Part shown: piece after piece, positions 15,604 to 23,941 of the stretch
How the letters are laid out: each line of letters starts with the position of its first letter
Position numbering within the stretch: the first letter of the stretch is position 1
Assembly: GCA_964346395.1 (NCBI GenBank)
Contig: CAYFUT010000020.1
Span: forward strand, 1 to 38,688
DNA from: CAYFUT01 sp964346395
GTDB taxonomy: Bacteria; Bacillota; Halanaerobiia; Halobacteroidales; Halobacteroidaceae
Length of the DNA: 38,688 nucleotides
Direction of reading: 5' to 3'
Program-made: the position numbers and the translations under genes
Notes under the pieces: model-generated
Told to the model about the DNA's origin: nothing
The model's input: the letters and a program-made list of their open reading frames with translations, nothing else
Databases searched by the model: none

Positions 15604-17589
15604 GTGACTTACCAGCCGGTAATTTACCTGTTAGTAGGACAAGACAGCTATCTAGTGGGTTTATCCAGCTATCCCGAACTGGAAGCGAAATACTATTTAC
15701 AGGAAAATAGTTTTCAGGAGAGTGAATATAAATTATACCAACTGACAGAACCGCTCCCGCGGGGGATCGGTGATTATCTTTTTCGGCAGGTAACTAATGA
15801 GCAGGAACGGAAAAGCCCGGGAACTGCTTATTCTATTTCTCAATCAGGACTGCTTAAATTTTTTTGGAGTCTAGATCCCAAACAACAGATAATAGATAAT
15901 AAGGTAGCTCGGCTCAAGAAAGCGGTCTCTACAACCTCCTGGCAGGTAACAGTTAGTCCTCAGCAGATCAAAGGTGAAGAGATAGCTGCTGCTTCTTTTC
16001 CGCCGGAGGATAAATGCCGGCGGATTTATAATTTACTTACCGGTCGGAAGCTGTATTTAACGGAGATTAGACAGTTAGTAAGGAAACAGGGGTATCGAAC
16101 TACAGACCTGCGGAAAGTTTTAACTTATCTCCAATTGACCGGGAAGTTAACAATTGAACCGGCTGTTAAGTATCAGAATAGGGAGTTTGTCTGTCAGCGG
16201 TGCGGGAGTAAACAAGTAGCCCGTATAGACTGTAAACGCTGCCATCGCCAGGATTATTACTGCTCAAAATGCAAGTTAATGGGCGAAGCGAGGCTGTGTC
16301 GTTCTTTATATATTATTCCTGGTACTTCTTTGGATTTAAAGTTAAGATCGATTGAACCGGAACTTGAATTTGAGTTAACTGCTCTGCAACAGCAGGTGGC
16401 TGACCAATTACTGCAGGTCTGGTATGAAGATTATCAAGAAGGATTAGTCTGGGCTGTCTGCGGCGCAGGGAAAACGGAAGTTACTTTTGCTTTAATAGCA
16501 GCAGTACTCAATCAGGGCGGGCGGGTATTATTTGCGGTGCCGCGTAAGGGAGTAGTAATTGAATTGGCGGATAGATTACGGGAGGCGTTTCCGTCGGTTA
16601 ATATTAAGGCGCTGTACGGCGGCAGCAGCGAGCGGTACCAGCGGGCTGAGTTAGTAGCGGCTACTACCCATCAACTACTGCGCTATTATCAAGCTTTTGA
16701 CCTGGTGATTCTGGATGAAATAGATGCTTTCCCCTATCAGGGGAGTGCAATGCTCAAGCGGGCAGTTAAGGAGGCGCAGAAGCCGATAGGTAAGTTTGTG
16801 GCGCTGACGGCAACTCCCAGCCAGAAACAGATTCAGCAGGCAAAACAAAACCCTCGCAGTAAGCTGATTAAGCTCTGCGCGCGCTACCACGGCCATCCTC
16901 TGCCGGAACCTAAGTTAATAACAGCAGAACTAGCTTATGACGAACGGAAGGAAGTAGTAGACTTGCCCCCAGCAGTTTATAATAAATTGGAACTGTCGAT
17001 TGAAGGGGAGTTGGCCCAGGTGTTTTTGTTTGTTCCCACCCGTAAGCTGGTGGAGCTAGTTAGTGCTGAACTGCGGGACTATTTTCCGCAGATAAATGGA
17101 CAACCCTGGGTGCAGGGGACTCACGCTCAGGATCCTGCTCGGTCGGAAAAAAGAGAAGAATTTCTGGCGGGAGAATATCCGGTGTTGGTAACGACTACGA
17201 TTATGGAGCGCGGGGTGACGGTAGAGAAAGCAAATGTATTGGTGTTATTTGCTGGCCATAATTTCGTGTTTGATGAGTCGACTTTAATACAGATGGCCGG
17301 CCGGTCAGGGCGCTCGCCGCAGTATCCGGAAGGTAAAGTCTGGTTTATAGCTGAAAGTATCACTGAGGAAATGGTAGCGGCGCGAGATATGATTAAGGAG
17401 TTGAATCAGGAAGCGAGGGAGAAAAANNNNNNNNNNNNNNNNNNNNNNNNNNNNNNNNNNNNNNNNNNNNNNNNNNNNNNNNNNNNNNNNNNNNNNNNNN
17501 NNNNNNNNNNNNNNNNNNNNNNNNNNGGGCGGGAAGTTGGCCCGGAAAATGTATTTTTTGGAGACAAAAAAAGAAAACAGGCAGTTTAG
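15604..17589 (+). CDS. comFA: ComFA-like DNA translocation helicase (contains assembly gap)
   Basis: A superfamily-2 helicase of the ComFA/PriA type, the ATP-driven motor that pulls single-stranded DNA into competent cells. A long N-terminal region (1-190) precedes a zinc site (C197, C200, C210, C213, C220, C223). Then come Walker A AVCGAGKTEV (residue 284 on), DEID at 371, LTATPS at 401 and motif VI QMAGRSGR near 563. GTG start with AGGAGG 6 nt upstream. After residue 607 the sequence enters 100 Ns (17427-17526), a conventional gap of unknown true length. The 20 residues after it (ending KKRKQAV) may or may not be the real C-terminus. The stop overlaps the convergent minus-strand gene by four bases, inside a hairpin. 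Confidence 0.85.
   Translation: MTYQPVIYLLVGQDSYLVGLSSYPELEAKYYLQENSFQESEYKLYQLTEPLPRGIGDYLFRQVTNEQERKSPGTAYSISQSGLLKFFWSLDPKQQIIDNKVARLKKAVSTTSWQVTVSPQQIKGEEIAAASFPPEDKCRRIYNLLTGRKLYLTEIRQLVRKQGYRTTDLRKVLTYLQLTGKLTIEPAVKYQNREFVCQRCGSKQVARIDCKRCHRQDYYCSKCKLMGEARLCRSLYIIPGTSLDLKLRSIEPELEFELTALQQQVADQLLQVWYEDYQEGLVWAVCGAGKTEVTFALIAAVLNQGGRVLFAVPRKGVVIELADRLREAFPSVNIKALYGGSSERYQRAELVAATTHQLLRYYQAFDLVILDEIDAFPYQGSAMLKRAVKEAQKPIGKFVALTATPSQKQIQQAKQNPRSKLIKLCARYHGHPLPEPKLITAELAYDERKEVVDLPPAVYNKLELSIEGELAQVFLFVPTRKLVELVSAELRDYFPQINGQPWVQGTHAQDPARSEKREEFLAGEYPVLVTTTIMERGVTVEKANVLVLFAGHNFVFDESTLIQMAGRSGRSPQYPEGKVWFIAESITEEMVAARDMIKELNQEAREKXXXXXXXXXXXXXXXXXXXXXXXXXXXXXXXXXXGREVGPENVFFGDKKRKQAV
17427..17526. 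other. Assembly gap (100 N)
   Basis: Exactly 100 unknown bases, the conventional placeholder for a gap of unknown size. The reading frame of comFA across it is therefore not evidence. Confidence 0.98.
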
Positions 17590-17610
17590 GCGAAAACGTC
17601 AACTGCCTGT
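17577..17610. terminator. Bidirectional hairpin between comFA and yjfB-like gene
   Basis: ACAGGCAGTT (17577-17586) pairs perfectly with AACTGCCTGT (17601-17610) around a 14-nt loop. An A-run lies upstream (useful on the minus strand) and a weak CCTTT downstream. It covers both stop codons and probably ends transcription from both sides. Confidence 0.6.
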
Positions 17611-17786
17611 CCTTTAGTGGGATGAGAACTATTTGTGACTTCTCCTAGGGACTCAGCTAACTTATTGATATTTTCTACTTGTTGTTCAGCTTGGTCTTGG
17701 GCTATACTTGCTACTTTCATGGATGCTTCCTGCTGTACTTGTGTTTGGCTGTATTGAGCACTTGCGGAAGCAATACTCATGTCCAT
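17586..17786 (-). CDS. YjfB-like putative motility protein
   Basis: A 66-aa protein on the minus strand resembling the YjfB family of small putative motility proteins: an MDMSIASASAQ start, then SQTQVQQEASMKVASIAQDQAEQ, then a Gln/Asn-rich helix. Family members begin with MDI...S...SQ...VQQ and similar alanine-rich helices. It lacks a signal peptide. AGAGGTGATAGA precedes the ATG at the right distance on the minus strand, which separates it from chance reverse frames. It is the only minus-strand gene I accept here. It faces comFA tail to tail. Function is unknown; motility is suggested by family name and the flagellar genes 2 kb away. Confidence 0.75.
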   Translation of the reverse strand: MDMSIASASAQYSQTQVQQEASMKVASIAQDQAEQQVENINKLAESLGEVTNSSHPTKGQAVDVFA

Positions 17787-17950
17787 TCTATCACCTCTTT
17801 TTTAGTGTGTTCACTAATATAATTATGGAATAAAGAAAGTATTCCTTTATTTATTTTACTTTGTATTTTTTAAGTTGTTAATTTAAGTATAATGAAAGAA
17901 AATTAGGAGATTATATTTTTTAGTGTTGTAATAAAGAGTGGTGATTTTTA

Positions 17951-18676
17951 ATTTTTAACTACTTAGCTAAAAAATTGATTGACCTAGTTTATCCGGAGTT
18001 TCCTATCTGTCCTGGATGTGGGGATCAATTCCAGCCGGGTCAGATACGGTTATGTAAAAACTGCTTAAAGGAAATTGAATTTATTCGGGAGGACTATTGT
18101 TTAAAATGCGGGAAATTAGTGGCAGAGGATATAAAGTTATGTCGGGACTGTCGGTCACGGGAGCGGTATTTTCAGTTGGCCCGGGCAGTGGGGATTTATA
18201 CTGGAGGTCTAAAAGAATACATAACTGCCTTTAAATATGAGAATACTCGAACTTTAGCTGTCCCCTTAGGGCAGTTATTAGCTATTTACACCCGTCGGTT
18301 TTATGACTTGGCTGAGATCGATGTAATTACTTATATTCCAGTTCACGAGGAGCGGTTTGAGGAGCGGGGGTTTAACCAAGCTCAACTGCTGGCGTCAGAA
18401 TTAGGAACAAATCTAGATCTGCCGGTACGGTCATTATTGATGCGCCAACAAGCAACTTCCAAGCAGAGTGATTTATCGCGTGAGGAACGGATAAAGAATG
18501 TCCAGGGGATATTTAGCCCTACTGCGGATGATTTAAGTAGCCAGAATATATTATTAGTTGATGATATTTTTACGACGGGAGCGACTGTCGGCGAAGCTAG
18601 CCGGGTACTATTAGCTGCTGGGGTTCAGTCAGTCCGGGTGATAACTCTGGCTACCGGAAAAGATTTCTTTAATTAG
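17951..18676 (+). CDS. comFC: ComFC phosphoribosyltransferase-like competence protein
   Basis: A ComFC/GntX family protein needed for DNA uptake in competent bacteria. The N-terminus holds a zinc finger (CPGCG, CKNC, CLKCGK, CRDC); the C-terminus is a PRT fold with the PRPP loop LLVDDIFTTGAT. The start is uncertain. TTG at 17975 gives 233 aa but has no ribosome-binding site and cuts off NYLAKK, which looks like the usual family N-terminus. ATT at 17951 lies 7 nt after GGTGA and gives 241 aa, so I prefer this rare start. An in-frame stop at 17942-17944 limits further extension. It is separated from comFA by the minus-strand gene, unlike the usual comFA-comFC operon. Confidence 0.85.
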   Translation: MFNYLAKKLIDLVYPEFPICPGCGDQFQPGQIRLCKNCLKEIEFIREDYCLKCGKLVAEDIKLCRDCRSRERYFQLARAVGIYTGGLKEYITAFKYENTRTLAVPLGQLLAIYTRRFYDLAEIDVITYIPVHEERFEERGFNQAQLLASELGTNLDLPVRSLLMRQQATSKQSDLSREERIKNVQGIFSPTADDLSSQNILLVDDIFTTGATVGEASRVLLAAGVQSVRVITLATGKDFFN

Positions 18677-18750
18677 AAGGAATTTTGTCGAGAGTCAAGA
18701 ATAATAAAATTAACCACCGGAGCAGCAGAGAGATATTTAGGAGGTAAAAT

Positions 18751-19164
18751 ATGGAATTAAAAAAATGTAAAGAGTGTAAGCAAGTTTTTTCACCGGTAGG
18801 GAACGAGAAGAAATGTCCAGACTGCAGGGAAAAAGAAGAAGAAAAGTATCGAATTGTTAAGGATTATCTCTGGGACAATCCAGGAGCGACGGTAAAGAAG
18901 ATTAGTGAAGAAACGGAAGTTTCAGAAGAATTAATTACTAAGTTTGTTCGGGAAGGTAGGTTTGTACAGATAGATGGGGTGGACTTAAAAGTAGAATGTG
19001 AACGGTGTGGGAAAAAGATTGATAGCGGTCGGTTTTGTGAAGAGTGTCAGGAAGAATTAGAAGCTGGATTAAAGGGTCGCGAACGGAGAAAAAAATCTAA
19101 GAAAAAGAAAAGAAGGGCTGAGAAAGAAAAGATGTATACGCATGATCGACATAAAAGAAAATAA
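18751..19164 (+). CDS. yvyF: YvyF-like zinc-ribbon flagellar operon protein
   Basis: A 137-aa protein matching the small family found between comF and flgM in Firmicutes (YvyF). It has two zinc-ribbon pairs, C6/C9 with C22/C25 near the N-terminus and CERCGKK / CEECQEE near residues 91-110. Between them lies a winged-helix-like segment (GATVKKISEETEVSEELITKFVREG). The last 30 residues are very basic (Lys/Arg runs) and may bind nucleic acid. In Bacillus the homologue has been linked to flagellar and translational regulation, but its role is not settled. AGGAGG precedes the ATG, and a terminator follows. Confidence 0.82.
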   Translation: MELKKCKECKQVFSPVGNEKKCPDCREKEEEKYRIVKDYLWDNPGATVKKISEETEVSEELITKFVREGRFVQIDGVDLKVECERCGKKIDSGRFCEECQEELEAGLKGRERRKKSKKKKRRAEKEKMYTHDRHKRK

Positions 19165-19179
19165 TTTTTCAATTTATGG

Positions 19180-19233
19180 GTTTAAGGCAGGAAAAGATAC
19201 TATTAAGTAGCTATTTTGCCTTAAACTTTTTTT
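19180..19233 (+). terminator. Terminator after the yvyF-like gene
   Basis: GTTTAAGGCA (19180-19189) pairs perfectly with TGCCTTAAAC (19217-19226), followed by seven T. Confidence 0.82.
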
Positions 19234-19292
19234 ATTATCTGTAATCATTTTTAAATTTTATTTTAAATGGTCGATAATAAGTATAGAAAATT

Positions 19293-19451
19293 TGTGAGGG
19301 TATTTCCCTTTCCTACAAAATTTTTGTTTATTACGTTCCAGGAAAGAGTAGCTAAAATAAATCATAGATTCATTTAATTCGTAGCTACTCTTTCCTTCTG
19401 CTCCATAAGCGTAAACAAAAATTTTGAAAAGTCAGGAGAAATATCCTCACA
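19293..19451. repeat. 159-bp long imperfect inverted repeat, MITE-like or RNA hairpin
   Basis: The outer arms (19293-19335 and about 19410-19451) are near-complementary: TGTGAGG-TATTTC...CAAAATTTTTGTTTA in one and the reverse complement in the other, with few mismatches. The inner arms AGGAAAGAGTAGCTA (19340-19354) and its complement (19382-19396) match over all 15 bp, leaving a 27-nt AT-rich loop. There is no open frame inside. It sits alone between a terminator and flgM. The remaining DNA, 19452-19647, is AT-rich and holds only the start region of flgM and a 14-bp direct repeat. Confidence 0.7.
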
Positions 19452-19515
19452 GGTTGCTTGAAAACAGGGGATTCTAATATCCCGCATGATACAAGATACA
19501 TTGATTATGAAGGAT

Positions 19516-19633
19516 AAAAATCAGATAAAAATACTTACCTGGTCAAGTTTGATTATAAGTTTATATTATTTTATAAATTGAGTTTAAGGTAGTATTTAAA
19601 AAAATAGATAACGAGTTGTAAAAATCAGATAAA
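19516..19633 (+). repeat. Two copies of a 14-bp direct repeat before flgM
   Basis: AAAAATCAGATAAA occurs at 19516-19529 and again at 19620-19633, the second copy just before the flgM ribosome-binding site. It may be chance in AT-rich DNA or a regulator site; no clear sigma-D promoter was found here. Confidence 0.45.
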
Positions 19634-19647
19634 GGCAGGTGATAGCA

Positions 19648-19932
19648 ATGAAGATTGATCCTACCCAAATGGGAAAGATAATGAATAATTACGGTCCTAA
19701 GAAAAACAATCGTGCGGAGGGGCCGCAAGGGGCTAAGAAAAAGGATGAACTTTCGCTTTCAGGAAAAGCACAGCAGCTACAGAGTGTTAAGGGAAAGATT
19801 GACTATAGTCCGCCCATTAGGGAAGAAAAGGTTGCTGAATTAAAACAGCAGGTTAATCAGGGAACGTATAATGTAAAGGGAGAAGAAGTGGCAAAAAAGA
19901 TGTTAGACCAAGTAGTTAGTAGAAAGATATGA
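19648..19932 (+). CDS. flgM: Anti-sigma-28 factor FlgM
   Basis: A 94-aa FlgM homologue that holds the flagellar sigma factor SigD inactive until hook completion. The N-terminal half is flexible and polar (MKIDPTQMGKIMNNY, then a Lys/Asn-rich stretch). The conserved C-terminal sigma-binding helices appear as REEKVAELKQQVNQGTYNVKGEEVAKKML (residues 61-89 in outline). The ATG at 19648 is preferred to the GTG at 19639 because CAGGTGAT lies at correct spacing before it and family members begin MKI. It leads a run of late flagellar genes in the usual Firmicute order. Confidence 0.9.
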   Translation: MKIDPTQMGKIMNNYGPKKNNRAEGPQGAKKKDELSLSGKAQQLQSVKGKIDYSPPIREEKVAELKQQVNQGTYNVKGEEVAKKMLDQVVSRKI

Positions 19933-19945
19933 AGGAGGAGTATTA

Positions 19946-20416
19946 ATGAAGCAACAAATTAACAAAGTAATTAAAATATTAGAAAAGGAATATCAGTTAT
20001 ATAAAAAAATAAAGAGATTAGCTAGAAGCAAGCAAGAGACAATTATTGAAAAAGATTTAGATGCTCTAGAAAAAATAGTTAGACAAGAAGCAAGTCATAT
20101 TGAAAAACTTAATGAGTTGGAAGAAAACCGATTTGATTTAATTGGAGACCAAAAGATATCTCACCTTAAAGAAAAAATAGAGAAAAAAGATAAAATAAAT
20201 AAATTAACTGATGTGCAAAATAAGTTAAGAAGAATAATAGAAGCAGTTCAAGAATTAAACAACACTAATGATAAATTGATTAAAGATGCTTTGCAGTTAG
20301 TAAATCTTGAGCTTAATACTTTAACTGGACAAGAAAAACAGGGAACTTACAGCAAAGGTGGTCAAGCAGATAGTCAAAATCAGAAAGCTTCTGCTGTAAT
20401 TAATCATAAGGCGTAA
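19946..20416 (+). CDS. flgN: FlgN-like flagellar export chaperone
   Basis: A 156-aa, highly charged, all-helical protein (long coiled coil through residues 5-115, tail rich in Gln/Ser). It lies between flgM and flgK, the standard position of FlgN, the cytoplasmic chaperone that delivers the hook-junction proteins FlgK and FlgL to the export gate. The family is poorly conserved in sequence, so the assignment rests on size, helix content and gene order. A GGAGGAG ribosome-binding site lies before the ATG, 13 nt after flgM. Confidence 0.82.
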   Translation: MKQQINKVIKILEKEYQLYKKIKRLARSKQETIIEKDLDALEKIVRQEASHIEKLNELEENRFDLIGDQKISHLKEKIEKKDKINKLTDVQNKLRRIIEAVQELNNTNDKLIKDALQLVNLELNTLTGQEKQGTYSKGGQADSQNQKASAVINHKA

Positions 20417-20479
20417 GAAGAAATGCAAAAATAGTTAGGATTAGAAATCATAAATTGTTTTCCTGTGGGAGGGAAAAAG

Positions 20480-21925
20480 ATGGGATCAACATTTGGTGGA
20501 ATTGAAATTGGAAAGAGGGCGCTACAAACTCAAAAAAAATCAATGGATGTGACTGGTCATAATATCTCTAATGCTAGTAATGAAGAATATTCGAGACAAC
20601 GAGCTCGACAGACTGCAACTGATCCTCATCCGTATCCAGCTTTGCATAATAATACGGGAGCTGGCCAAATTGGTACGGGAGTAGAAGTATCTAAAATTGA
20701 ACGGGTCAGAGATCAATTTGTAGATCAGCGGTTAAGAGGTGAAAATCGTTCTTTGGGTAAATGGTCAGTTAAGAAAGAAAACTTACAGGAAGTAGAAAAG
20801 ATTTTTAATGAGTTAGAGCAGGGTGGACTAGTAAATACAATGGATGAATTTTGGAGCAGTGTTCATGAAGTGGCTAATAATCCAGAAAGCATGTCAGTAA
20901 GAGAAGCAGCAATTCAAAAAGGAGTTACTCTAACTACTCAATTTAATCATACTGCTAAAAATTTAAAAGAATATAGGAAGCAACTTGGGTCAGAAATTGA
21001 GGGCAGAGTAGATAAATTTAATGATCATACTAAGCGGATTGCTAGATTAAATCAACAGATTAAAGCGATTGAAACCGATACTAGTAAAAAGGCTAATGAT
21101 TTAATGGATAAGCGGGATGATTTATTAGATAAGTTATCTAAAATAGCTGATGCAAGTTATAAAATAGATAAAGATAATCAAGTTAATGTCAGTTTGAATG
21201 GAATTAATATAGTTTACGGTAAATATCAAAACCAATTAAATCATTCAACTAAAACAGTGGATAAGACAGTTGATGGAGTTAATTATCAGTACGAGAAATA
21301 TGAATTTAGCGTAGGTAATAATCAAGCTAAAATAAAAGATGGAGAAATTAAAGGGTTTATGGAATCGCGGAAAAAAATTCAGGACTATAAAATGAATAAA
21401 CTAGATAAGTTGGCCCGAGAATTAGCTAGTGAAATAAATACTGAACATAGCGCAGGTTTTGGTTTAAATGGTACTACCGGGGAAAATTTCTTTGAATTTG
21501 CTGCTGGAGAAGAAAAGGCAGAAAAATTTCAAATTCGTGATGCTATTAAGAATGACCCTGCTATTATAGCAGCAGCTGAGAATGACCCTACTACTCCTAG
21601 TGGAGGTCAGGGGGACGGTGAAAATGCGTTGGATATTGCCCAGTTGAGAAATAAAGATGGAGTAATAGGAGGAACCAATTTTAATGACTTTTGGGAGCGA
21701 GAAACTAGCAAAATTGGAATTTCTATTGAACGAGCTAATAGAATGGAGAATAATCAACAGGTGCTCACCGATAATTTAAAGCAGAAGCGAGAAGAAGTAT
21801 CTGGTGTTTCGCTTGATGAAGAAATGGCAGAAATGATAAAGTATCAGCAGGGATATAATGCAGCTGCTAAAATTGTAACTAAGATGGATGAATTGTTTAC
21901 TACGCTGAATAGTATTGTTCGATAA
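20480..21925 (+). CDS. flgK: Flagellar hook-associated protein 1 (FlgK)
   Basis: A 481-aa hook-filament junction protein. The N-terminal rod/hook motif is clear (FGGIEIGKRALQTQKKSMDV, then TGHNISNASNEEYSRQ), and the C-terminus ends with the D0 helix YNAAAKIVTKMDELFTTLNSIVR. Long coiled segments occur at 150-230. ATG at 20480 is chosen over an in-frame GTG at 20465 because GGGAGGG lies between them. FlgK is exported and assembles with FlgL between hook and filament. The middle variable domain is short. Confidence 0.92.
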   Translation: MGSTFGGIEIGKRALQTQKKSMDVTGHNISNASNEEYSRQRARQTATDPHPYPALHNNTGAGQIGTGVEVSKIERVRDQFVDQRLRGENRSLGKWSVKKENLQEVEKIFNELEQGGLVNTMDEFWSSVHEVANNPESMSVREAAIQKGVTLTTQFNHTAKNLKEYRKQLGSEIEGRVDKFNDHTKRIARLNQQIKAIETDTSKKANDLMDKRDDLLDKLSKIADASYKIDKDNQVNVSLNGINIVYGKYQNQLNHSTKTVDKTVDGVNYQYEKYEFSVGNNQAKIKDGEIKGFMESRKKIQDYKMNKLDKLARELASEINTEHSAGFGLNGTTGENFFEFAAGEEKAEKFQIRDAIKNDPAIIAAAENDPTTPSGGQGDGENALDIAQLRNKDGVIGGTNFNDFWERETSKIGISIERANRMENNQQVLTDNLKQKREEVSGVSLDEEMAEMIKYQQGYNAAAKIVTKMDELFTTLNSIVR

Positions 21926-21957
21926 ATTTAATTAAAATTAGCTAAGGAGGGGTAAAA

Positions 21958-22860
21958 GTGACGCGAATTACTAATGGTATAATGATTAATGATTTTGTTA
22001 GAAATTATCATGATAGTGAAAAAGATCTAAATAAATATATGAACCAGTTATCAACTGGAAAAAAGTTCAAGCAAGTATCAGAAGCTCCCTTAGATGCTAA
22101 TAGAGCTTTGAAACTAAAAACAGCAATTAAATTTAATGAACGATATACAGATAATGTAGAATCAGGGATTGATTGGCTGAAAAGTACGGATGAGAGTTTA
22201 GGAGATACAATTAAAACTTTACGAAAAGCCAGAGATTTAAGCGTACAAGCAGCTAATGAAACAAATACTCCGTCTGATAGGCAGAAAATAGCTAAAAAAA
22301 TTGATGAACTAAAAGCTCATTTAGTACAGTTAGGGAATACTAAACACGGCGATAGATATGTTTTTAATGGTAAAAAAACCAAAACAAAACCCTATCAAAA
22401 TGTGTCTGGGGCTTACGGCATGGCTGCAGATACCGATATTAATCGAGAAATAGCTGAAGGGGTGGAAGTAAATATTAATGTCTCTGGTTATGAAGTAGGA
22501 GCAGATACAGATGGAGATGGAGATGGTGGGTTTAATCAGATTTTTAATGATTTAGAAGACTTAAGTAATAATATTACTAATTCAGCTGATGTTGAAGCTG
22601 CAATTGGAAAGATAGATAGTCATATTGAAAAGGCTTTAACCACAAGAGCAAGAGTAGGTGCCCGACAAAAGCGGTTAGAAATGACTGAAGCTAGATTTGA
22701 AGATCGGAAAATTAATAAAACTGAAAGTTTATCTGAAATTGAAGATGTAGATATGGCAGAAGCGATAATGAATTTAAAACAAGAAGAGAGTGTCCATCGG
22801 GCTGCTCTGGCGACGGGGGCGCGGACAATTCAACCTACATTAGTCGATTTTCTAAAATAA
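21958..22860 (+). CDS. flgL: Flagellar hook-associated protein 3 (FlgL)
   Basis: A 300-aa flagellin-like junction protein. N-terminal TRITNGIMINDFVRNYHDSEKDLNKYMNQLSTGKKF matches FlgL in outline, with SGKK/ASEAP-type turn near residues 40-50. The C-terminal helix VDMAEAIMNLKQEESVHRAALATGARTIQPTLVDFL corresponds to flagellin D0/D1. GTG start with AAGGAGGGG 5 nt upstream. It follows flgK by 32 nt, as is usual. Confidence 0.92.
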   Translation: MTRITNGIMINDFVRNYHDSEKDLNKYMNQLSTGKKFKQVSEAPLDANRALKLKTAIKFNERYTDNVESGIDWLKSTDESLGDTIKTLRKARDLSVQAANETNTPSDRQKIAKKIDELKAHLVQLGNTKHGDRYVFNGKKTKTKPYQNVSGAYGMAADTDINREIAEGVEVNINVSGYEVGADTDGDGDGGFNQIFNDLEDLSNNITNSADVEAAIGKIDSHIEKALTTRARVGARQKRLEMTEARFEDRKINKTESLSEIEDVDMAEAIMNLKQEESVHRAALATGARTIQPTLVDFLK

Positions 22861-22878
22861 AAATGTGAGGTGGGGAGT

Positions 22879-23472
22879 ATGAATTTGCCCCAAATTCAAA
22901 TTCAAAAAACAGATCCTAGATTACAGGTAGAAAAACAAAAGGGATCTTTTAAAGTAAAACCAAGCAAGTCTACCCTGCAATTACAATACCAAAATGAAAA
23001 GTCAATTCCCGATGGGGGAAAGTTAGAAATTGATAATCCGCCAGCAAAAGTAGAGATTGATCAGAGTAAATCTTTTGCTGATTTAGGAAGAAAAAAAATT
23101 AATTTATTTATCAAACATTTGGAAAAATTAGCTGCCCGAAAAACCCAGAAGGGAATTGCTGAAATAGCTAAAGAAGGAGACTTTCTGAGTAAAATAGAAA
23201 AAAAGAGCCATACTATAGCTGAGGCAGCTAAGAAGGAATTGTATGAAGACCAGAAGAAGTTAGTGGTTAAAGCAATTCCGGAGGCTAAACCGGAAATAAG
23301 CGTTAATCCGGGGCCAGTTAGTATTAAAGCCCAGTCTACTAAGGTGAAAATGCAAGTTGATTTTAAACCAATGCAGGTAGAAGCAAAGATGGATAAAGTT
23401 CAATTCTATGTAAATCCTAAACCTAGATTAGAAATTGAAGTGAGAGGTACAAAAGCAGATTATAAAGGATAA
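22879..23472 (+). CDS. YviE-like flagellar operon protein (DUF6470)
   Basis: A 197-aa protein in the yviE position between flgL and fliW. It has repeated short beta-like segments rich in Lys, Gln, Pro (LPQIQIQKTDPRLQV at the start; PRLEIEVRGTKADYKG at the end) and a helix near residues 70-120. The N-terminal phrase on QIQ-T-P-L-I is shared with the YviE family. Function is not established; conservation of gene order suggests a late flagellar role. ATG at 22879 is chosen over GTG at 22870 because GAGGTGGGGAG precedes it. Confidence 0.78.
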   Translation: MNLPQIQIQKTDPRLQVEKQKGSFKVKPSKSTLQLQYQNEKSIPDGGKLEIDNPPAKVEIDQSKSFADLGRKKINLFIKHLEKLAARKTQKGIAEIAKEGDFLSKIEKKSHTIAEAAKKELYEDQKKLVVKAIPEAKPEISVNPGPVSIKAQSTKVKMQVDFKPMQVEAKMDKVQFYVNPKPRLEIEVRGTKADYKG

Positions 23473-23484
23473 AGGGTGAGTTAT

Positions 23485-23931
23485 ATGGAGATAAATACTA
23501 GTCAATTTGGGGAAATAAGTGTAAATCAAAATAAAATTATTGAGTTTGCAAGAGAAATTTTGGGTTTTGAGGGTTATACAAAATTCACAATTATTGATAA
23601 TTTAGAAGATGAAATCTTTTATTGGTTGCAGTCAGTTGAAGATCCTGATTTAGCATTTATGATGATTGACCCGACTGAATTTATAGCTGATTATAAAATT
23701 GATATTCCGGCTAAATTTAGAGAAAAAATAAAACTTAAAACGAAACAAGAAATGGTAGTGTATACGTTAGTAGTTATCCAAGAAGAAAAAAATTATGTAA
23801 GTACTAATTTAAAAGCTCCAATTATCATTAATCATAAACAGCAGAAAGGTGGACAACTTGTTCTAGAAACTGACTATCCGACTCGATATTATTTGATGAA
23901 AAAAGGGGAAAATCAGGAGGTTATGGGCTAG
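23485..23931 (+). CDS. fliW: FliW flagellar assembly factor
   Basis: A 148-aa FliW. It binds newly made flagellin and, when flagellin is exported, is freed to bind and block CsrA, so flagellin translation is matched to export. Visible family features: start MEINTSQFGEI, FAREILGFEGYTKFTII, a WLQSVEDPDLAFMMIDP motif near residues 50-66 and ITNLKAPIIIN-like STNLKAPIIINH near 115. The ATG at 23485 follows AGGGTGAG; an in-frame GTG at 23476 lacks a ribosome-binding site. It lies 10 nt before csrA and 0.5 kb before flagellin, all three parts of the switch together. Confidence 0.92.
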   Translation: MEINTSQFGEISVNQNKIIEFAREILGFEGYTKFTIIDNLEDEIFYWLQSVEDPDLAFMMIDPTEFIADYKIDIPAKFREKIKLKTKQEMVVYTLVVIQEEKNYVSTNLKAPIIINHKQQKGGQLVLETDYPTRYYLMKKGENQEVMG

Positions 23932-23941
23932 GAGGAATAGA

